Part shown: positions 24,065 to 32,594 of the stretch, piece after piece
Layout of the letters: every line of letters starts with the position of its first letter
Numbering within the stretch: the first letter of the stretch is position 1
From: Candidatus Aegiribacteria sp.
Lineage (GTDB): Bacteria > Fermentibacterota > Fermentibacteria > Fermentibacterales > JCC-6
Assembly (NCBI GenBank): GCA_030600545.1
Contig: JAUVLV010000010.1
Span: forward strand, 1 to 56,158
Length of the DNA: 56,158 nucleotides
Direction of reading: 5' to 3'
Notes under the pieces: model-generated
What the model saw: only the letters and a program-made list of their open reading frames with translations
What the model was told of the DNA's origin: nothing
The model's database searches: none
Program-made: the position numbers and the translations under genes

Positions 24065-25390
24065 ATGAAAAAGATCAGAACCTTGATACTTGGTGCCGCA
24101 GGGCGCGATTTTCACAATTTTAACGTAATCTACAAAGATAATTCAGATTACGAGGTGATTGCGTTTACCGCAACCCAGATACCGGATATTGATGATAGAA
24201 AGTATCCTGCCGCGCTTGCAGGCGAACTCTATCCGGATGGTATACCTATACTTGCAGAAGATAAGCTTGAAAATATCATAAAAGAAAAGGATATCGAGCT
24301 CTGCGTTTTGTCCTACAGTGACCTGTCTGACAATACTGTCATGGAACTTGGTTCCAGGGTAAATACCGCAGGTGCGGATTTCACCATGCTTGGGGCGGGA
24401 AGAACTATGGTTAAAAGCTCGAAGCCTTTAATTGCTGTCTGCGCCGTGCGTACGGGATGCGGAAAAAGTCAGACAACCAGGCGTGTGGTTGAAATTCTTC
24501 AGGCAGCTGGCAAAAAAGTTGTTGCCATAAGGCACCCGATGCCCTATGGCGATCTCATTGCACAGAAAGTTCAGAGATTCGCTGACATAGAAGATCTCAA
24601 AAAGCATAATTGTACTATTGAAGAGATGGAAGAATACGAGCCTCACATCAAGATGGGTAATGTAATCTATGCCGGTGTCGACTATGAAGCGATACTCCGC
24701 GAGGCGGAAAAGGAAGCTGACATAATTCTCTGGGATGGGGGCAACAACGATACATCTTTCTACAAACCTGATCTTACCATTACTGTAGTAGACCCTCACA
24801 GGCCCGGGCATGAACTTTCCTACTATCCCGGACAGACAAATCTCAGGCTTGCGGATGCTGTTGTCATCAACAAGATAGACAGCGCTTATCCGGAAGATGT
24901 TGACGAGGTAAGGGCAAATATCAGATCTGTTAACCCTGACGCCGTGATTATCGACGCCGCAAGTCCTGTAACTGTGGACAACCCATCCATCATAACCGGA
25001 GCAAACGTTCTGGTTGTGGAAGATGGCCCGACACTAACACACGGTGACATGGAGTACGGCGCGGGATACATAGCAGCCGAGAAATTCGGAGCGGCCGATT
25101 ACGTTGATCCAAGGCCATTCGCGGTGGGTACCATTATCGATACATATGAGAAGTACTACGCTGACAGAGAGGAAGCTTATATTCTTCCTGCCATGGGTTA
25201 CGGAGAGGATCAGATGAAGGATCTTCAGCAGACTATAAACGCTGCGGACTGTGATGTTGTCATTATCGCAACTCCCATTGACCTTTCGCGGATAATCAAG
25301 ATTAACAAACCTGTGGTAAAAGTTGGATATGATCTCCAGGAGATAGGTAAGCCTGATCTTCCTGAAGTTCTGAGATCATTTATAGAATAG
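24065..25390 (+). CDS. Cyclic 2,3-diphosphoglycerate synthetase-like P-loop NTPase
   Basis: 441 aa. The N-terminal ~115 residues form a Rossmann-like domain (RTLILGAAGRDFHNFNVIY). From ~120 there is a P-loop NTPase with TGCGKSQTTRRV (130-141), AIRHPMPYGDL, ILWDGGNND and VVINKIDSA. This is the signature set of the archaeal cyclic 2,3-diphosphoglycerate synthetase (CpgS) family, which also occurs in many anaerobic bacteria where the product has seldom been tested. ATG 24065 was chosen because AAAGGA lies 6 nt before it; the frame extends back to 23981 but that part overlaps the leader hairpins and a terminator. The next genes downstream, korDABC, belong to the same area of carbon metabolism. 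The reaction is a family-based call, not a certain one. Confidence 0.75.
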   Translation: MKKIRTLILGAAGRDFHNFNVIYKDNSDYEVIAFTATQIPDIDDRKYPAALAGELYPDGIPILAEDKLENIIKEKDIELCVLSYSDLSDNTVMELGSRVNTAGADFTMLGAGRTMVKSSKPLIAVCAVRTGCGKSQTTRRVVEILQAAGKKVVAIRHPMPYGDLIAQKVQRFADIEDLKKHNCTIEEMEEYEPHIKMGNVIYAGVDYEAILREAEKEADIILWDGGNNDTSFYKPDLTITVVDPHRPGHELSYYPGQTNLRLADAVVINKIDSAYPEDVDEVRANIRSVNPDAVIIDAASPVTVDNPSIITGANVLVVEDGPTLTHGDMEYGAGYIAAEKFGAADYVDPRPFAVGTIIDTYEKYYADREEAYILPAMGYGEDQMKDLQQTINAADCDVVIIATPIDLSRIIKINKPVVKVGYDLQEIGKPDLPEVLRSFIE

Positions 25391-25415
25391 CTGGAACGGA
25401 ATAATGTTTCATAAT

Positions 25416-25448
25416 GCAGAGGGCAGGATTCATTTCCTGCCTTTCTGC
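25416..25448 (+). terminator. Putative terminator hairpin between the cpgS-like gene and korDABC
   Basis: An inner stem GGCAGGA (25422-25428) / TCCTGCC (25435-25441) with a 6-nt loop, extended by GCAGA / TCTGC across a small internal loop. The T-rich tail is short (CTTTCT), so efficiency is uncertain. Confidence 0.55.
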
Positions 25449-25495
25449 GCAGTTAGTTGTGTCCCCGTGCGATAGATAAGGGAGGTACAGGTTCA

Positions 25496-25858
25496 ATGGT
25501 AAAAAAATCCTCACCTGCAAAGAAAACCTCCGCCGGAAAGAACGGCGGTAAGGTAGAGGAGAAGAAGGAAGTATCGAAACTAAAACCCCGGGAAGAACCC
25601 GATTCTTTCGTACATGTTTTCCCGGAGTGGTGCAAAGGTTGCGGAATATGTGTTGAATTCTGCCCCACCGGTGTTCTGGAGATGCAGAATCAGAAAGCAG
25701 TTGTCGCTCATCCGGAGAAATGTGTCAGATGCTATCTCTGTGCGAGAAGATGTCCTGATTTCGCCATCGGAATCAAGGACAGAAGAGGACGCGTAAACGG
25801 TATGCAGGATAAACTGCAGCGTTTACCGGAACCAAAGGGAGAAGGTGATTCCAGGTGA
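25496..25858 (+). CDS. korD: 2-oxoacid:ferredoxin oxidoreductase delta subunit (2[4Fe-4S] ferredoxin)
   Basis: 120 aa. A Lys/Glu-rich N-terminal ~40 residues precede a two-cluster ferredoxin domain with CKGCGICVEFCP and CVRCYLCARRCPD, giving ligands for two [4Fe-4S] clusters. It passes electrons from the catalytic KorAB subunits to an external ferredoxin. ATG 25496 lies 10 nt after GGAGG; an upstream in-frame start at 25457 would add 13 residues before the binding site and was rejected. The stop codon overlaps the GTG start of korA, and the order D-A-B-C matches known 2-oxoglutarate:ferredoxin oxidoreductase operons. Confidence 0.93.
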   Translation: MVKKSSPAKKTSAGKNGGKVEEKKEVSKLKPREEPDSFVHVFPEWCKGCGICVEFCPTGVLEMQNQKAVVAHPEKCVRCYLCARRCPDFAIGIKDRRGRVNGMQDKLQRLPEPKGEGDSR

Positions 25859-26997
25859 TTGTGCCTTGGGGAGAAACCAGACTTGTTCAGGGAAATGAAG
25901 CTGTTGCTCTGGGAGCAGTTGCCGCCGGTATCGATTTATTTGCCGGATACCCTATAACTCCATCCACAGAAATCGCGGAGCTTCTTGCGAAGTATTTACC
26001 TCTTATTGATAAGAAGTGGATTCAAATGGAGGATGAAATAGCAAGCATCAGCGCTCTAATAGGAGCGAGGCTTGCAGGCTCGAAATCGATGACGGCAACC
26101 AGCGGCCCGGGTTTCAGCCTTATGCAGGAGGGGCTTGGATACGCATGTATGACTGAAGTTCCATTTGTACTTGTTAACGTAATGCGTGGAGGCCCTTCCA
26201 CCGGGCTGCCGACACAGGTTGCTCAGGGAGACGTGATGCAGGCCAGGTGGGGTACCCACGGAGATCATCCCATTATAGTTCTTGCACCCTCCAACGTAAG
26301 GGAGTGTTTTGAGCTGACCGTAAGAGCTTTCAATCTGTCGGAGACCTTCAGAACTCCCGTCATTCTCCTTCCGGATGAGGTCATCGGCCATATGAGGGAA
26401 AGGATTGTATTTCCCAATAAGGAAGATGTCCATGTTGTTCCAATGGCTGTTCCCGACGTTCCCGTAGAATGGTACGAGCACTACCATGAATCGGCATCGA
26501 ACGTGTCCCCAATGGCAAGTTTCGGAACTGGTTACAGGTATCATGTAACGGGTCTGACACATGACGTACATGGTTTCCCCACAAGAAAAGAGAGCGAAGT
26601 AATCGCGAAAATGAACAGACTCAAGCACAAGATAACCAGAAGACTTGATGAACTTGAAGATGTTCAGATGCACGATGTAGAGGACAGTTCGGTCGTAATA
26701 TTCGCCTACGGTTCCGTTTACAGATCCGCACTCGCGGCACAGGCGATTCTGAAGAAAAGAAGGAAGAAGGTTGGTGTTTTCCGTCCTGTGACACTCTGGC
26801 CATTTCCCGACAGGACAGTAAAGGAAAACCTGGATTCCAAAGATGTTATCCTTGTACCCGAACTGAATCAGGGACAGATGATACACGAGGTTGAAAGAAT
26901 GACCAAGGATTCTGTCAGAGTGGTTCCGCTGCAGAGGATCGACGGATACGAGATAACACCTGAAGAAATCGTCGATGCCGTTATGGAGGTGATCTGA
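25855..26997 (+). CDS. korA: 2-oxoacid:ferredoxin oxidoreductase alpha subunit
   Basis: 380 aa, starting with GTG 25855 that overlaps the korD stop (GTGA). The first ~200 residues form the pyrimidine-binding domain (GNEAVALGAVAAGIDLFAGY, PITPSTEI, MEDEIASISALIGA, TATSGPGFSLM). The C-terminal part contains the transketolase-C-like domain (VVIFAYGSVYRSALAA ... VPELNQGQM). The protein oxidatively decarboxylates a 2-oxoacid, most likely 2-oxoglutarate, to its acyl-CoA with ferredoxin reduction, and may run in reverse for CO2 fixation. Substrate choice between 2-oxoglutarate and branched-chain or other 2-oxoacids is not certain from sequence. Confidence 0.93.
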   Translation: MIVPWGETRLVQGNEAVALGAVAAGIDLFAGYPITPSTEIAELLAKYLPLIDKKWIQMEDEIASISALIGARLAGSKSMTATSGPGFSLMQEGLGYACMTEVPFVLVNVMRGGPSTGLPTQVAQGDVMQARWGTHGDHPIIVLAPSNVRECFELTVRAFNLSETFRTPVILLPDEVIGHMRERIVFPNKEDVHVVPMAVPDVPVEWYEHYHESASNVSPMASFGTGYRYHVTGLTHDVHGFPTRKESEVIAKMNRLKHKITRRLDELEDVQMHDVEDSSVVIFAYGSVYRSALAAQAILKKRRKKVGVFRPVTLWPFPDRTVKENLDSKDVILVPELNQGQMIHEVERMTKDSVRVVPLQRIDGYEITPEEIVDAVMEVI

Positions 26998-27839
26998 TGT
27001 CTGCTACTATTCCCTACGAGTACAAGTATCTAAGGGCTAAAAAACGGTTTCCTCATGTATGGTGTTCCGGCTGCGGAATAGGCATAGTTATGGGTTCCAT
27101 AGTGAGGGCAGTTGATGCCATGGGCTGGGAAAAAGATGACATCGTAATGGTTTCCGGTATTGGATGTACTTCCAGAATGCCTGTATATGTTGATTTTAAT
27201 ACACTTCACACTACCCACGGTCGAGGTCTTGCATTCGGGACCGGCGTAAAGATGGCCAATCCGGATCTGAACGTCATGGCTGTAATGGGAGACGGCGATT
27301 CTCTCGCGATTGGTGGAAATCACATTATTCACGCTGCGAGGCGCAATATTGATATTACCGCTATTATCGTTAACAATAACAATTACGGAATGACAGGCGG
27401 CCAGTTCTCTCCCACAACGCCCCCCGGAGCAAGAACATCAACTACTCCTTACGGGATGATCGAGCCCTGTTTTGATGTGTGCAGACTCATGGACGGAGCA
27501 GGAGCATCGTTTGTCGCTCGGGGTACGGTTTACCACATAACCGAGCTTGATAACATGATACAGATGGCTTTCAGAAAGAAGGGATTCAGCGTCGTTGAAG
27601 TACTCGCGCCATGCCCGACTAATTTTGGCAGAGCGAACCGTCAGGGAGGTCCTGTTGAGATGATGAAACTTCTCAGGGACAACACCATAAACAAAAGCCA
27701 GCTGAAGGCCATGAAGCCGGAGCAGGCAAAGGATAAAGTTGTTCGGGGCATCTTCGTTGACAGGAATTCCATCTCATACGGTGACCGGTATGAAGCGCTC
27801 TGCGAAAAGGCTAAGAAGGCAGCGGAGGCTGAAAAATGA
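26997..27839 (+). CDS. korB: 2-oxoacid:ferredoxin oxidoreductase beta subunit (thiamine diphosphate binding)
   Basis: 280 aa. CSGCGIGI (23-30) supplies cluster-proximal Cys residues, and VMGDGDSLAIGGNH through IIVNNNNYGMTGGQ (about 96-136) is the GDG-N thiamine diphosphate/Mg2+ motif. The stretch QFSPTTPPGARTSTTPYG follows, as in other KorB proteins. The ATG overlaps the korA stop by one base. It forms the catalytic core with KorA. Confidence 0.95.
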   Translation: MSATIPYEYKYLRAKKRFPHVWCSGCGIGIVMGSIVRAVDAMGWEKDDIVMVSGIGCTSRMPVYVDFNTLHTTHGRGLAFGTGVKMANPDLNVMAVMGDGDSLAIGGNHIIHAARRNIDITAIIVNNNNYGMTGGQFSPTTPPGARTSTTPYGMIEPCFDVCRLMDGAGASFVARGTVYHITELDNMIQMAFRKKGFSVVEVLAPCPTNFGRANRQGGPVEMMKLLRDNTINKSQLKAMKPEQAKDKVVRGIFVDRNSISYGDRYEALCEKAKKAAEAEK

Positions 27840-28447
27840 AGAAGTATTACGAGATAAGACTGTCCGGAGCAGGAGGGCAGGGACTTGGTCTTGCTGGAAG
27901 AGTATTTTCTGAGGCTGCCATACGATCGGATTACGATGTATGCCAGACTCAGAGTTACGGACCCGAGGCCAGGGGTGGTGCAAGCAGAACGGATATCATC
28001 ATTTCAAAGAAGGAAATTCTATATCCGAACTGCAGGAACCTTGACATTCTTCTGGCAATGAACCAGGAAAGCGCTGATAAATTTTCTGGAGATGTTGTTA
28101 ACGACGGAATAATTCTGGTTGATACAACTTATGTCAACCAGGTGCCCGATGGTAACGTGTATGAATACTGTCTGACCAGAAAAAGCATAGAGGAGTTCAA
28201 AACTCCCATGGCGGCGAATATAATTGCCGTGGGTATGCTGGCTTCACTGGCAAGGCTTTTCACCCTTGAAATCTGGATCGAAGCATTAAAGGAAAGGGTT
28301 CCGGCACGGTTCATCAAGATGAACTTGAAAGCTTTCGAACTGGGACATAAGGAGGGTCGCGAAGTTCTTCATGTGAAGGAAGGAAGGGTCCCGGTTGCTT
28401 TCGACAGGAAACAGCCGATACCTGATTGTCTGAAGAACGATTCCTGA
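27836..28447 (+). CDS. korC: 2-oxoacid:ferredoxin oxidoreductase gamma subunit
   Basis: 203 aa, with the family-typical start IRLSGAGGQGLGLAGRVFSEAA and QSYGPEARGGASRTDIIIS, then LLAMNQESADKF. The gamma subunit binds CoA in related oxidoreductases. It overlaps korB by 4 nt (ATGA). It is the last gene of the four-gene operon, which ends in a strong bidirectional hairpin. Confidence 0.95.
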   Translation: MKKYYEIRLSGAGGQGLGLAGRVFSEAAIRSDYDVCQTQSYGPEARGGASRTDIIISKKEILYPNCRNLDILLAMNQESADKFSGDVVNDGIILVDTTYVNQVPDGNVYEYCLTRKSIEEFKTPMAANIIAVGMLASLARLFTLEIWIEALKERVPARFIKMNLKAFELGHKEGREVLHVKEGRVPVAFDRKQPIPDCLKNDS

Positions 28448-28469
28448 TACATCTGAACTGAAATGAAAG

Positions 28470-28501
28470 CCGGTGGCATTCTATTGAATGCCACCGGTTT
28501 T
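28470..28501. terminator. Bidirectional terminator after korC
   Basis: A perfect 11-bp stem CCGGTGGCATT / AATGCCACCGG with a 6-nt loop, followed by TTTT on the plus strand. On the minus strand the preceding A-rich sequence gives a weaker T-rich tail. It lies 22 bases after the korC stop and 34 bases before the end of the convergent radical SAM gene. Confidence 0.9.
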
Positions 28502-28535
28502 CATAGCAGTCCGTTTGAAGCTTACACCGGTCCGG

Positions 28536-30326
28536 TCAGATATCCAGGGCTCTGCTCCAGTTGGCTTCCATCTGTCTGTTCGTGAAAAGAACCTGGTGCA
28601 TTGACGGTACTTCTGATGAGAGCTTGTTCATATCCCAGTTGATGCCCGGCAGCCTTACACAAACGCCAGCGTCCCAGAATTCTCTGATCAACTCATCGGG
28701 AGAATCTGCGTCCAGTACCACTGTACAGCTGGCCGCCGCCGCTGCTATCCAGTCTGCAGAGAAACCATCAGCTTCATCAATCAGAATGCAAACCCTCAGG
28801 TTGCCCTGTCGCCCCAGGATTCTGCCGGTTCTGCCCGAGTAGTCCACAGGATTATCCAGATTTCTTACCATATCAACCAGATTCAGTGGGAGTTCTTTTT
28901 TCGGACATAGAATAACATCGAGTACGCAATAAGGATCTGCTTTAAGCCTTGTTCGAACGAATTTTAGCAGAAGGCTCCTTTCCGCCCAGAGATCTTCCGA
29001 CGTTATCCTGATGGCCCCATGCCTGCAGGAGGGCATCCGTCTCTGAAGATCGGGGCTCACGCCAAGATCTATCATTTCCGTTCCCGGCCAGCCTTCAAAC
29101 AGGAGGGGTCTTCCGGCAAGGTCCAGGTCGTAACCAACTATGTCCGCAATTTCCTCTCTTGCGTCAGCGAAACCACCCATACTTTCATCGCTGAACCTGT
29201 AATACGGCGGTCTGGGCATGTACTGGTTCCTGAATTCCCGCCTTATATAAGTTCCCGGCAGCATGGAAAGGTAAAATACCTGTACGTGCTGATGCAGATC
29301 CCGGTCCTTTATCATAAGCGCAGTTCTTACTGCGTCTGAAGGACTGTCTCCGGGGAGACCCAGCATAATATCAAGAACCGGAGTTACCCCCACTTTCTTC
29401 AGCTCAAGGGCTCCATCAAGTACCTTGAGGGGATTCCCCGGTCGTCCTGACCTGATAAGGGTATCTCTGTTAGCCGATTGAAGTCCGATCTCAACATTTC
29501 TGAAACCGGCATCGGCAATAAGAGACGCTATCCCGATTGAAATGAGATCACCCCGCATTTCACCGAAAAAATCCGAATCAAGCCTGCTCATCCTTTTCAA
29601 GAGTTCAACAAGATCACCGCGATTATTGAATGTAGGATCCAGAAAAACTATTTCCCCTGCCCCTGCCTCGATGAGTTTTCTGAGCAGCTCTGAGCTACTC
29701 TCCGCGTTCAGAATCCTGGGCGACGGGTGATTCCTCCTGTACGAACAGTATGTGCAGCCTCCGGCGCATCCCCTGATAGTCTCAACGGATACCGATGCTC
29801 CTCCGGCAGGATCAAGGTAACCTGTGAGCCATGGGTCCGGATACGTTCCGGGAAGAAAACTCATTCTGCCGGCTTCCAGAAATTTTCCATTTTCCTTGAT
29901 GACGTTTTTTGCGGAAGACGGGTCAAGAATTTTACTCGCGAGTTGCTCACCCTCGCCCGAAACCATGAGGTCGAAAGCATCCGAGGAAATAAGCCATTCA
30001 TTATCACCGGATACTTCCGGACCCCCTGCAACAGTGATTATCCCGGGCAGCCTTTTTTTCAGCATCTTTGCAAGCCAGGTGCTTCGCTCAGCGTTCCACA
30101 AGTAGAGGGTGAACGCTACGAGTTCGGGTGATCTATCCACTATAATATCAGCAAGAGAGCGGTCTCCTGCCGTATCAGCCGTATTCTGATCGATTACAGT
30201 TTCATGAGGGAGGAATGCCGCGGCAGCAAGGGAAGCTCCGGCCATGGGCACGTTTCCGGTTGCTTCAAGCGGTGCTGAGGGATTCATGGGAAGCTGAACT
30301 ATCAGGGATCCGTTCAGTTCACGCAA
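28536..30326 (-). CDS. B12-binding-type radical SAM protein
   Basis: 596 aa. Residues ~1-145 form a Rossmann-like cobalamin-binding-type domain (VAFTLYLWNAERS ... IITVAGGPEVSGDNE ... FDLMVSGEGEQLA), without the DxHxxG that would give the lower axial His. The radical SAM domain follows, with ETIRGCAGGCTYCSYRRN: Cys187, Cys191 and Cys194 ligate the [4Fe-4S] cluster. GGP and EIVFLDPTFNNRGD are also typical. The C-terminal ~170 residues look like the DUF4080-type tail of such proteins. Members modify small molecules or peptides; no substrate can be read here. The start overlaps the end of the upstream membrane protein gene by 8 nt. Confidence 0.88.
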   Translation of the reverse strand: MRELNGSLIVQLPMNPSAPLEATGNVPMAGASLAAAAFLPHETVIDQNTADTAGDRSLADIIVDRSPELVAFTLYLWNAERSTWLAKMLKKRLPGIITVAGGPEVSGDNEWLISSDAFDLMVSGEGEQLASKILDPSSAKNVIKENGKFLEAGRMSFLPGTYPDPWLTGYLDPAGGASVSVETIRGCAGGCTYCSYRRNHPSPRILNAESSSELLRKLIEAGAGEIVFLDPTFNNRGDLVELLKRMSRLDSDFFGEMRGDLISIGIASLIADAGFRNVEIGLQSANRDTLIRSGRPGNPLKVLDGALELKKVGVTPVLDIMLGLPGDSPSDAVRTALMIKDRDLHQHVQVFYLSMLPGTYIRREFRNQYMPRPPYYRFSDESMGGFADAREEIADIVGYDLDLAGRPLLFEGWPGTEMIDLGVSPDLQRRMPSCRHGAIRITSEDLWAERSLLLKFVRTRLKADPYCVLDVILCPKKELPLNLVDMVRNLDNPVDYSGRTGRILGRQGNLRVCILIDEADGFSADWIAAAAASCTVVLDADSPDELIREFWDAGVCVRLPGINWDMNKLSSEVPSMHQVLFTNRQMEANWSRALDI

Positions 30327-31161
30327 TCCAGCTATTACTCACGGATGTAAGATTCGCCATAACCCACACGATGTTCGTAATCCATGTTGCAGCCACAAGA
30401 AACACCGCTGAGGGATGATGGAGTCTCAGCCTGTTTCTGAAGAGAGATGTTGTGGTAAACAGGAGAAACACCAGTACGGTTTGCAGTATTGCAGCTCCCG
30501 CGGGATATTCGCATTTGACGATAAGAAACGTCAGTATAAGCAGGGATACAAGGGCGGTATTGGCGGCTATTCTGGTCAGCCTTTTTATCCAGTATTCCGA
30601 ATAGACCAGGGAGGGCAGGAAATAGTAGAATCCGCTTCCTTCCTTAGCGAAAAGGCGCAGGTAATAGGTTATTGTAAAAGGGATTGTAATCGAAAGGAGA
30701 AAAAGCAGGACAAATGATACCAGTGAAACAATCCAGTCAGTTTCATGAGCTGCGGATTGCGGGTCAAGTTCCGAAGCTATCCCCGTAAAGATGAGAAGAA
30801 TCAGAAGAAAAACCTGAAGCATGACCGTAATCCCAAGGACCGCCCACTGGTTTATTACCTTTCGGTTCAATATCCGTACTATCTGGATAAGCAGGAGCAG
30901 TCCTGCCAGCTGGCCCGCTGTTGTGTATAACACCCTGATTCCTGAAAGGGCAGCAATAACTGCGAAAAGAAGGCCGAAAACAAGAAGTTGCATCGTTCTG
31001 ATCCAGGAAAGAAGCCTGGTGAATCTGCCAATCCCTTTTTTCTCAACCTGTTCTACTGAATCGCCTGCAAGGTCAACATCCATGAACGATGACCCTCTGT
31101 TCAGCCTGTGAAAGATCTCCTCAAGAATAAGCAGGAAGAAAAGTATAAATATTACTATCAT
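30319..31161 (-). CDS. Polytopic membrane protein of unknown function
   Basis: 280 aa with about seven hydrophobic helices: 1-14, 58-75, 82-95, 106-126, 145-168, 200-218 and 224-240, plus one near 254-270. A charged cytoplasmic stretch (HRLNRGSSFMDVDLAGDSVEQVEKKG) lies between the first two. I recognise no family. It is embedded between the UMF1 transporter (4-nt overlap) and the radical SAM gene (8-nt overlap), so the three genes are translationally coupled and probably act in one process. Confidence 0.75.
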   Translation of the reverse strand: MIVIFILFFLLILEEIFHRLNRGSSFMDVDLAGDSVEQVEKKGIGRFTRLLSWIRTMQLLVFGLLFAVIAALSGIRVLYTTAGQLAGLLLLIQIVRILNRKVINQWAVLGITVMLQVFLLILLIFTGIASELDPQSAAHETDWIVSLVSFVLLFLLSITIPFTITYYLRLFAKEGSGFYYFLPSLVYSEYWIKRLTRIAANTALVSLLILTFLIVKCEYPAGAAILQTVLVFLLFTTTSLFRNRLRLHHPSAVFLVAATWITNIVWVMANLTSVSNSWIA

Positions 31162-32534
31162 TCAGTTCCCTCCGGGCTTTTAACTGTCTTGAGAACCAGG
31201 GCTCCCGATACGAAAAGGACCAGCAGCGACAGTATGGACAGCCTTGAGTTTCCCGTAATATCGTTAATCAGAGCAAACATCAATGGCCCTAATATACTTG
31301 CAAACCTCTGAGAAATCGAAAAGAAACCAAAATACTTGGCGTTCATTCCAGCTGGTATCATTCTTGAGAAGAATCCGCGGCTGACAGCCTGAAGCCCGCC
31401 CATAAAAAGGCCCACCATACCTGCAAGTATCCAGAAATCAATGGCTTTCTTCATCCAGAACGCGTAGAAGATGATAACAATGTAACCCGCGATACCTGCA
31501 TAGAGCATCTTCTTTGAGCCAAACCTTTTCGCCAGCCAGCCATATATCAGACTTCCCGGAACTCCCACTGCCTGGGTGAGCAGCAGAGCACCGATAAGAT
31601 CGCCAGAATTCAGCCCAAGTTCGGTTTTACCATAAACCGTGGCCATCATAATGACCGTCTGAACACCATCGTTGTACAGCAGGAATGCCAGGAGAAATCT
31701 GAAGATGTTCTTCCTTCCCCTTATGTGGTGGAATGTTGAAATCAGTGATGAGAATCCTTTGTGGATGGAACCTGCGAGTGTTCTTTCACCGCCGGATATG
31801 CCCTCAGGTACTTTTATGAAGAGGGGTATGGAGAAAAGGCTCCACCAGACGGCAACAGACAGGAATACGTATCTGAGGGCAACAGAGGGATCGCTGAATC
31901 CGAAAATAGACGGCTTTCGTATCATCAGGAGGTTTACCGCAAGGAGAATACCACCACCGAGGTATCCGAAGGCGTAACCTCTGGATGAGATAAGCTCCCT
32001 TCTTCCGGGCACCACTGCTGAAACGAGAAGTGAATTATAGAACACGTTGGCTCCCGCGAATCCGATCTGTCCCACAACAAGAAGTCCGAGAACCTGCCAG
32101 ATGTCTCCCGGTCCGGTAAGTGATAGAAGTGCCGCGGCAAATACGCCCGTTCCTGTCATAACCCCGAGGAACTGCTTCCTTCTTCCACCTGCGTCCGCTG
32201 CTGCACCAAGAACAGGACCCATCAGAGCGACAAGGAATGCAGCTGCAGCCATGGCATATCCCCAGAGGGACATGGCATTGCTTGAAATGTTCATTCCCAG
32301 AAGAGACCAGTTTACAGTGCTGCCGGCGCAGATCGTTTCGGCGAAATAAACAGGCAGTACCGCCGCTACAATGGTTGTAACGAAAGCCGAATTGCCCCAG
32401 TCGTAAAGGCACCATGCGTTCTCGCGAGAGAGCCTGAAAAAGCTTTTCAGAATTTCCCCTTTCACCGGACGAACATAAAATGTTTTATCCTTTAGAGAAA
32501 GAGATTGACTGCAGGTGGTTGCTTTGTTCAGCAT
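31158..32534 (-). CDS. MFS transporter, UMF1 (Atg22-like) family
   Basis: 458 aa from ATG 32534, with 12 predicted TM helices. The N-terminal region LSRENAWCLYDWGNSAFVTT and the loop GPVLGAAADAGGRRKQFL are diagnostic of the UMF1/Atg22-like branch, which includes vacuolar amino-acid effluxers and many uncharacterised bacterial exporters. A second half with SLIYGWLAKRFGSKKML completes the two-bundle MFS fold. The start is uncertain: no good Shine-Dalgarno precedes ATG 32534, a GTG at 32465 would still keep the whole domain, and the frame also extends to 32606 into the divergent pckA gene. The substrate is unknown; linkage to the radical SAM gene may mean export of its product. Confidence 0.88.
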   Translation of the reverse strand: MLNKATTCSQSLSLKDKTFYVRPVKGEILKSFFRLSRENAWCLYDWGNSAFVTTIVAAVLPVYFAETICAGSTVNWSLLGMNISSNAMSLWGYAMAAAAFLVALMGPVLGAAADAGGRRKQFLGVMTGTGVFAAALLSLTGPGDIWQVLGLLVVGQIGFAGANVFYNSLLVSAVVPGRRELISSRGYAFGYLGGGILLAVNLLMIRKPSIFGFSDPSVALRYVFLSVAVWWSLFSIPLFIKVPEGISGGERTLAGSIHKGFSSLISTFHHIRGRKNIFRFLLAFLLYNDGVQTVIMMATVYGKTELGLNSGDLIGALLLTQAVGVPGSLIYGWLAKRFGSKKMLYAGIAGYIVIIFYAFWMKKAIDFWILAGMVGLFMGGLQAVSRGFFSRMIPAGMNAKYFGFFSISQRFASILGPLMFALINDITGNSRLSILSLLVLFVSGALVLKTVKSPEGTE

Positions 32535-32594
32535 GGAGTATTTTACATGACCTGATTGATTACGGTAACGAGTTACGCTTACGAAAGGTATCAC

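Noticed and set aside
26056-26886. A 276-codon open frame antisense to korA, and other long antisense frames (for example in 4712-5152 and 5234-5626)
   Set aside because: They lie wholly inside strongly supported genes, have no homologue-like motifs and no ribosome-binding site; they are by-products of codon use.
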